Below are positions 32,743-37,980 of a stretch of 37,980 bases of DNA, one piece after another. The stretch spans positions 1-37,980 of the forward strand of contig CAMBEP010000048.1 in the NCBI GenBank assembly GCA_945865635.1, given 5' to 3'. Below the pieces are notes generated by a model. It was not told the DNA's origin and did not search any database. It saw only the letters and a program-made list of their open reading frames with translations. Source of the stretch: Candidatus Kuenenia stuttgartensis (GTDB lineage: Bacteria > Planctomycetota > Planctomycetia > Isosphaerales > Isosphaeraceae). The number at the start of each line of letters is the position of its first letter. Position 1 is the first letter of the stretch. Position numbers and translations under genes: made by a program.

Positions 32743-35700
32743 ATGCAACAGACATCACGATCATCCGAACCCGTCCTGGAACCACGCAAGCGTTTTACCC
32801 GAAATCGAATCGTCGTCGTAGCGATTCTGGGCCTGGCGATAGCATCATTCGCCTTGTTATGGGAGCATTACATCGCTCCAACTCGTATCGCGGTAGTCAA
32901 TTTTCGAGACTTTCAGTATAACGAAATGGTTGAAGCCAATACGAACCCATGGGTGCAATTGGCAAAACTTGATGTGGGCGACCTGGATAAAGCAAGCTTG
33001 AATAAATATCACGCAATGTACGTATTTGGGCGTGGTGTTAATTTCACAGAAACGCAAAGCGAGATTGTCAGAAAAGCCACGTCACGAGGGCTACTGGTTT
33101 ATGTTGTTGGTGCCACGAATCCATCTATGGACGTGACTAACATGAAGTCGGATATGCTGGAAAAAGTCGCTGCATATTTTGAGAACGGTGGGCGGAGGAA
33201 TTTACATGCTTTAATGGAATTCACACGTCGAATGATCGACGGAAAAACGCTGTTTTCCAACGAACCGGAAACGCCTGTCATTATTCCTGCGGATGCGTTT
33301 TTCCATGTGGGGGACGAAGCTTATTTTTCCGATTTGGCCAGTTACGAAAAATTTCGCGATCAGAAAGGGCTCTCCAAGCCTGATAAACATCGTGTGGCAC
33401 TGGTGACATCAATTTTTGGGCCGAGATCGGCAAACAGGTCGTATGTGGACGAACTTGTCAATCGACTCGAGGAACAGGGCGTTAACGTATACCCTGTTGC
33501 AGGTTTTATGAAGCGACTGGACCATCTCAAAGCCGTTAAACCTGATTTGGTCATCTATATTCCGCACGGGCGTTTAGCTGCTGGGCGAGCAGACGAATGT
33601 GTAAAGTGGCTTCAGGAAAATGGCATACCGGTGATTTGCCCAATCGATGTGTTTGAAAACTATGACAAGTGGGTTTCCTCGCAAAAAGGAATGCAAGGCG
33701 GGATGATGACCCAGAACATCCTGATGCCAGAACTCGATGGTGGTATCGAGCCATTTGCGATCAGCGCCCAGTTCCCGAATGATCGAGGGTTGAACGTACC
33801 CAAGGCGTTGCCTGAACGTATGGACAAGCTGGTCTCTCGCGTGCAGCACTGGTTGAACCTTCGAGCCAAACCGAATTCGACAAAGAAAATCGCTGTGGTT
33901 TATTTCAAGGGGCCTGGCCAGAACGCAATGGTCGCCAGTGGGATGGAAGTTGGGGCATCGTTGCTGAACCTCTTGAAATCGCTGAAAGCGGCTGGTTACG
34001 AAACGGGAGAACTGCCTCCTGATGCCAAAGCCATGGAAGAAACCATTCGTAAGCGGGGCCCTGTATTAGGCCCTTATGCCAAGGGGGAAATGGACGAATT
34101 TGTAAAATCGGGCGATCCTGAATTTGTAGATGTCGGGAAGATCGAAGCATGGGCCAAAAAACAGCTTGATCCGACGATGTATGCTGAGGTCGTGAAACAA
34201 TATGGTCCACCTCCAGGTGAGTATCTTGGCGTTGATCACAATGGGAAGAAGTGTATTGCATTGCCACGATTGCAATTCGGCAATGTGGCCGTTCTACCTC
34301 AAACCCTGCCAGCCATAGGCGACGATACTGAGCGGCTTGTTCATGGTGCCAAACAGGCTCCGCCATACAGTTACATCACGACCTACTTATGGGCCAGACA
34401 TGGTTTTCAGGCGGATGCCATCTTGCATTTCGGTACGCACGGGAGTCTGGAGTTCACTCCATGGAAGCAGAACGCACTTTCGGATTTGGACTGGCCGGAT
34501 GCCTTGATAGGGGATCTGCCCCACCTTTACGTCTATGTCATTAATAACATTGGCGAAGCCGTAATCGCAAAGCGCCGCAGTTATGCGACCATTGTTTCGC
34601 ACTTGACACCGCCCATGACTGAATCCGGGTTATATGGGCCTCTCAAGAACTTGCAGGACACAATTGGCCGATATGATGCGACAACGGACGAAGCGCTTCG
34701 AATTGAGCTCGAGATATCAATCAGAAAACTTGTGACGGAGCTGAATCTGCAAAAAGACCTTAAGCTCGCAATCGAAGGGGCAAACCCACTGACTGACGAT
34801 CAGATTGAACAGGTTCACGACTATCTTCATGCCGTGGCAGACGAGAAAATCACACGCGGCCTCTATGTATTGGGGCGACCTTACTTGAAGGAGGAATCCG
34901 AGGAAACAGCCAGGCTCATGTCGCAGGATGCTGTAGCCGTCGGAGAGGCTCAGAAGAAAATTATTGCAGGAAAAGTGTCGAATAAGATACTTGACGACAG
35001 TTCCGCCTTCGAGAAGGCTTTTCGCCAGCCGGCTCGAGAGTCAATCATCAAGATTTTGGCCGGAACGGCCAAATCGGGCGACTTTGTGGATCCTGCAGAC
35101 ACAAAAAGAATTGCTGATTGGGATCGTGTCCATCCGACCATGAGCGACGATGCCCTGTTCGCCAGATTTGTTCAAATGGGTGAGCGGAACGGCAACGGGG
35201 GTGACCCCAAAAGTCGAAGTCCGAAAGGTGGTGGTTCGGGAGAAACAAAGCAGAGACCTGGCCAAAGTATCGCTACGCTTGAAATTCAATTTCTGAATGT
35301 GGCAGATGATCAAGAAAATCTCAAGTTTCTCGAAACTCTGCGTACTGATGCCAACTACGAACGAATTCTTCAATCACTTGATCCGGAATCCCTTCGCAAA
35401 GCACGCCGTATTGCCACATTTGTGCCAGCCATGCGTGAAGCGCTTGATCGGATGCAAAAACCGGGGATGACTGAGCTGATTAATGCGATGAAATCAGCGG
35501 AGAATCGGAATAAAGTGCTTTCCTGGTTAACAGATACCTCGATGCAGTCTCAGATTCGCGAAAAAGCTGAGGCACGAAGATTGAAATTCGCTGCTGAACT
35601 GAGCAAACCTGAGTTTCAATCGGATATTCTAACAGCACTCTCACATGAAGACCTCGTTTCATTTTTAAAAACCCTCAAGACTGACCAGTTGGATCAGCTT

Positions 35701-37611
35701 GGAGAGAGGTTGAAATTTGCCAGCGAAAACACCGCTCTTGCCGATCGTCTTTCGCATTCAGAATCCGTTGCCAAATTCCGCAATTTACTCGTCCAGGAAT
35801 CCGCTGATAGTCAAATGACACAAGCCATGGGCATGCTGAGTCGTGAAAAACTCAGGCGTAATGAGGAGGAACGGCAAGTGGTCAATCAACTCCGTTCTCT
35901 CACAAATGCTTATCAGTCGGTTACAGACTATCAGGATCGGATTAAAATGAGTACAGACTCAGAAATCCAGGCGATTCTGGCAGGGCTTAACGGGCGCTAC
36001 ATTTCTCCATCATCGGGTGGAGATGCTGTAACGAACCCGGAATCGGTTCCAACAGGCCGTAACCTTTATCCGATTGACGCCGAGAAAACCCCATCGCCGG
36101 AAGCGTGGATCTTAGGCAAGAAACTGGCTGATAAGACGATTGAATCGAAGCGTCAGGAAACAGGCAAAGAGCCGGTGAAGGTGGCCGTCACGCTTTGGCC
36201 GGGTGAGTTTATCAATAGTCAGGGTGTTGACATTGCAATGATCTTTCATTTTCTGGGTGTGGAGCCGGTGCGCGATGCACGCGGAGTGGTTCACGACGTG
36301 CGATTAGTACCCGTGGAAGAGCTTGGAAGGCCACGAATTGATGTGGTTGTTCAAACTGCTGGTCAGTTTCGCGACATTGCCGCCACTCGAATGAGCCTGA
36401 TCGACAGAGCGGTAAAGCTTGCCGGGCAAGCTGCCGATTCCGAGAAATTCGCCAACCACGTGCGTGAAGGTACAATCGCTGCCGAGTCAAAGCTAAAGCA
36501 ATTGGGGCTTTCCCCAGCCGAGGCGAGAAAATTCTCGACTGCTCGAATTTTCGGCGGAGTGAACGGGAATTACGGAACCGGAATTATGGGCTTGGTGGAA
36601 GCAGGCGACCGTTGGGAGAATCGCAAAGAGATCGCCGAAACATACCAAAACAACATGGGAGCGATCTACACAGAAGATCACTGGGGAGAATTCGTGCCTG
36701 GTCTGTTTAACGCAGCGGTACAGAATACAGATACACTGGTGCATTCGCGGACTTCAAATGTGACCGGTCCACTCAAGCTAGACCATGTTTATGAGTTTAT
36801 GGGAGGATTTTCAAATGCAATTGCGGATGCAACGGGAAAAGACCCGTCTGCATACTTTGTCGATATGCGCAACAAATATCAATCAAAAGTCCAGAATGCC
36901 GAAGAAGCAATCTGGCAGGAAGCACGATCCACGTTACTCAACCCCAAATATATCCAGGAGCTTCAGCAGGAAGGGGCATCAGCGGCTGAAGTCTTTGCCG
37001 AAAGCGTTCGAAACACCTATGGATGGAATGCCATGAGGCCTGATGCAATTGACGACGAGCTTTGGAACGAGCTTCACGAGGTCTATGTCAAGGATAAATA
37101 TCAGATGGGAATGAAGGATTACTTCCGTAACAAGAATCCGTTCGCCTTGCAGGAAGTCACTGCCGTGATGCTGGAGACTGCGAGAAAAGGACTGTGGCAG
37201 GCGACTCCTGAGCAAATCGCCTTATTGACCACAACTCATTTCGAAATGATACGCGAATTCAACCCGGCCTGTAGTGGATTCGTTTGCAATAATGCAAAAC
37301 TCCAGGAGTATATTGGCGAGAATCTCTCCGATTTAGACAGAAGCACTTATGTCTCTGCAATCGAGGGCGTTCGACAGTCCGCCGAATCGAATCAGGATGT
37401 CAGGAAAAGTATTGCTTTGGAGAAACAGGCCAATGACTCGACCGATCCAAAGGAGAAGGGGGCATCATCCAATCCGATAGCCAAAAAGCCAAAGGATCGC
37501 AATAAACCTGAGACTGCGAATTCGAATCTCCCATTCGTATTACTATTCGTTTCCCTGTTCGGATTGACAGCGGTTTCGACACTTCTTGTTGCGAGATCCC
37601 GCATGGGCTGA
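32743..37611 (+). CDS. Giant CobN-like protein with membrane anchors at both ends
   Basis: A 1622-residue homologue of CobN/BchH chelatase large subunits (about 1100-1300 residues). Residues 23-40 form one membrane helix after a basic RKRFTRNR, and about 1596-1616 another before RSRMG. By the positive-inside rule the bulk lies outside the cytoplasm. Family motifs are HFGTHGSLEFTPWKQ near 562, LNGRYISPSSGGD then PTGRNLYPID near 1081, and NTDTLVHSRTSNVTGPLKLD in the last third. A Gly/Lys-rich linker (about 812-842) and a helical stretch to about 1070 form an insertion not usual in CobN. Placement after ExbB-like and DUF2149 genes points to metal or metal-complex uptake, not cobalamin synthesis. 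GGAG lies ten bases before ATG 32743. Confidence 0.88.
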   Translation: MQQTSRSSEPVLEPRKRFTRNRIVVVAILGLAIASFALLWEHYIAPTRIAVVNFRDFQYNEMVEANTNPWVQLAKLDVGDLDKASLNKYHAMYVFGRGVNFTETQSEIVRKATSRGLLVYVVGATNPSMDVTNMKSDMLEKVAAYFENGGRRNLHALMEFTRRMIDGKTLFSNEPETPVIIPADAFFHVGDEAYFSDLASYEKFRDQKGLSKPDKHRVALVTSIFGPRSANRSYVDELVNRLEEQGVNVYPVAGFMKRLDHLKAVKPDLVIYIPHGRLAAGRADECVKWLQENGIPVICPIDVFENYDKWVSSQKGMQGGMMTQNILMPELDGGIEPFAISAQFPNDRGLNVPKALPERMDKLVSRVQHWLNLRAKPNSTKKIAVVYFKGPGQNAMVASGMEVGASLLNLLKSLKAAGYETGELPPDAKAMEETIRKRGPVLGPYAKGEMDEFVKSGDPEFVDVGKIEAWAKKQLDPTMYAEVVKQYGPPPGEYLGVDHNGKKCIALPRLQFGNVAVLPQTLPAIGDDTERLVHGAKQAPPYSYITTYLWARHGFQADAILHFGTHGSLEFTPWKQNALSDLDWPDALIGDLPHLYVYVINNIGEAVIAKRRSYATIVSHLTPPMTESGLYGPLKNLQDTIGRYDATTDEALRIELEISIRKLVTELNLQKDLKLAIEGANPLTDDQIEQVHDYLHAVADEKITRGLYVLGRPYLKEESEETARLMSQDAVAVGEAQKKIIAGKVSNKILDDSSAFEKAFRQPARESIIKILAGTAKSGDFVDPADTKRIADWDRVHPTMSDDALFARFVQMGERNGNGGDPKSRSPKGGGSGETKQRPGQSIATLEIQFLNVADDQENLKFLETLRTDANYERILQSLDPESLRKARRIATFVPAMREALDRMQKPGMTELINAMKSAENRNKVLSWLTDTSMQSQIREKAEARRLKFAAELSKPEFQSDILTALSHEDLVSFLKTLKTDQLDQLGERLKFASENTALADRLSHSESVAKFRNLLVQESADSQMTQAMGMLSREKLRRNEEERQVVNQLRSLTNAYQSVTDYQDRIKMSTDSEIQAILAGLNGRYISPSSGGDAVTNPESVPTGRNLYPIDAEKTPSPEAWILGKKLADKTIESKRQETGKEPVKVAVTLWPGEFINSQGVDIAMIFHFLGVEPVRDARGVVHDVRLVPVEELGRPRIDVVVQTAGQFRDIAATRMSLIDRAVKLAGQAADSEKFANHVREGTIAAESKLKQLGLSPAEARKFSTARIFGGVNGNYGTGIMGLVEAGDRWENRKEIAETYQNNMGAIYTEDHWGEFVPGLFNAAVQNTDTLVHSRTSNVTGPLKLDHVYEFMGGFSNAIADATGKDPSAYFVDMRNKYQSKVQNAEEAIWQEARSTLLNPKYIQELQQEGASAAEVFAESVRNTYGWNAMRPDAIDDELWNELHEVYVKDKYQMGMKDYFRNKNPFALQEVTAVMLETARKGLWQATPEQIALLTTTHFEMIREFNPACSGFVCNNAKLQEYIGENLSDLDRSTYVSAIEGVRQSAESNQDVRKSIALEKQANDSTDPKEKGASSNPIAKKPKDRNKPETANSNLPFVLLFVSLFGLTAVSTLLVARSRMG

Positions 37612-37980
37612 TTTGGGTCTCTGAACGACAAACCGCAGCCTCACTACAAGTGGCTCAAGCGAGAACCGTCGCAAATGGCTCAGAAACAAGAGCAGCTTGT
37701 TGAGCAAATCAAGCGGGTGCACGCCACGCATAGACTGGACGATTGCGGCAGCCCGCGAATGCACCGATTATTGCTGAAAAAAAGGCTATCACTGCTGTGA
37801 AAACTCCGTTGCAAAACTCATGCATCGCCAGGGAATCAAAGCCCGAATCAGCAAGAAATTCAAAGTCCTGACGACCGACTCCAATCATGATTTTCCTGTG
37901 GCTCCGAATCGTCTTGATCAGCAATTTGTCGCCCAAAAGCCGAATCAGATCTGGCTGACAGACTTCACTTATATCCCAAC
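37612..37980 (+). pseudogene. IS3-family transposase (OrfB) fragment with a frameshift, cut by the window end
   Basis: From 37621 the frame reads YKWLKREPSQ, then EQIKRVHATHRLDDCGSPRM, like the start of IS3-type OrfB, and stops at 37798. In the next frame GYHCCENSVAKLMHRQGIKA and TTDSNHDFPVAPNRLD continue, ending at the integrase-core segment PNQIWLTDFTYIPT with its first catalytic Asp. The frames join at a run of seven A (37777-37783); one A fewer would restore a single frame. No upstream OrfA is visible, so the element seems 5'-truncated next to the CobN-like gene. Confidence 0.85.

Overview
The window looks like a planctomycete chromosome of moderate GC. The strongest pointer is a pair of DUF1559 proteins with prepilin-type N-termini and the C-terminal H-X9-DG motif. 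dapL (diaminopimelate aminotransferase) fits, as does the wide use of TTG starts with good ribosome-binding sites. All identifications come from reading the sequence; no database was searched.

Region 1 (1 to about 8975) is an integrated genetic element. It holds a 59-bp tandem repeat, an unrecognised ORF, an AlpA-like DNA-binding protein, a phage-type small protein of unknown function, a primase-polymerase fused to a DUF3987 helicase-like domain, a family A DNA polymerase, a small ribbon-helix-helix-like protein, a second AlpA/excisionase-like protein and a tyrosine recombinase. Several inverted and iteron-like repeats lie between the replication genes. The recombinase frame runs into the 3' end of the tmRNA gene, a common integration site. 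No capsid, portal, terminase or conjugation gene is visible, so this looks like a self-replicating integrative element or a phage satellite.

Region 2 (8975-18243) is core chromosome. On the minus strand, TPR protein, yebC, dapL, folK, smpB and ssrA (tmRNA) follow one another; smpB and ssrA encode the two partners of trans-translation. A secreted fasciclin protein and a GT-C type membrane glycosyltransferase also lie on the minus strand, and an MBL-fold protein on the plus strand.

Region 3 (18264-23562) is GC-richer and decaying. It has a fatty-acid desaturase-like gene, panD, an alanine dehydrogenase missing its C-terminal part, and a D-amino-acid-oxidase-like gene cut off by a complete IS66-type insertion sequence (17-bp inverted repeats, no target duplication). 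An AHSA1/SRPBCC gene with a premature stop follows.

Region 4 (23814-37611) is a coherent plus-strand block that looks like a metal-handling and uptake system. A strong promoter precedes a small secreted His/Cys protein. Then come two overlapping COG0523 metal-chaperone GTPases, a DUF1559 protein, a secreted unknown, a second DUF1559 protein, and a tight group of membrane protein, ExbB/TolQ-like protein, DUF2149 protein and a giant CobN-like protein anchored at both ends. Each DUF1559 gene is preceded by a conserved leader of about 120 nt with a hairpin that shows a compensatory base change. An IS3-type transposase fragment with a frameshift closes the window.
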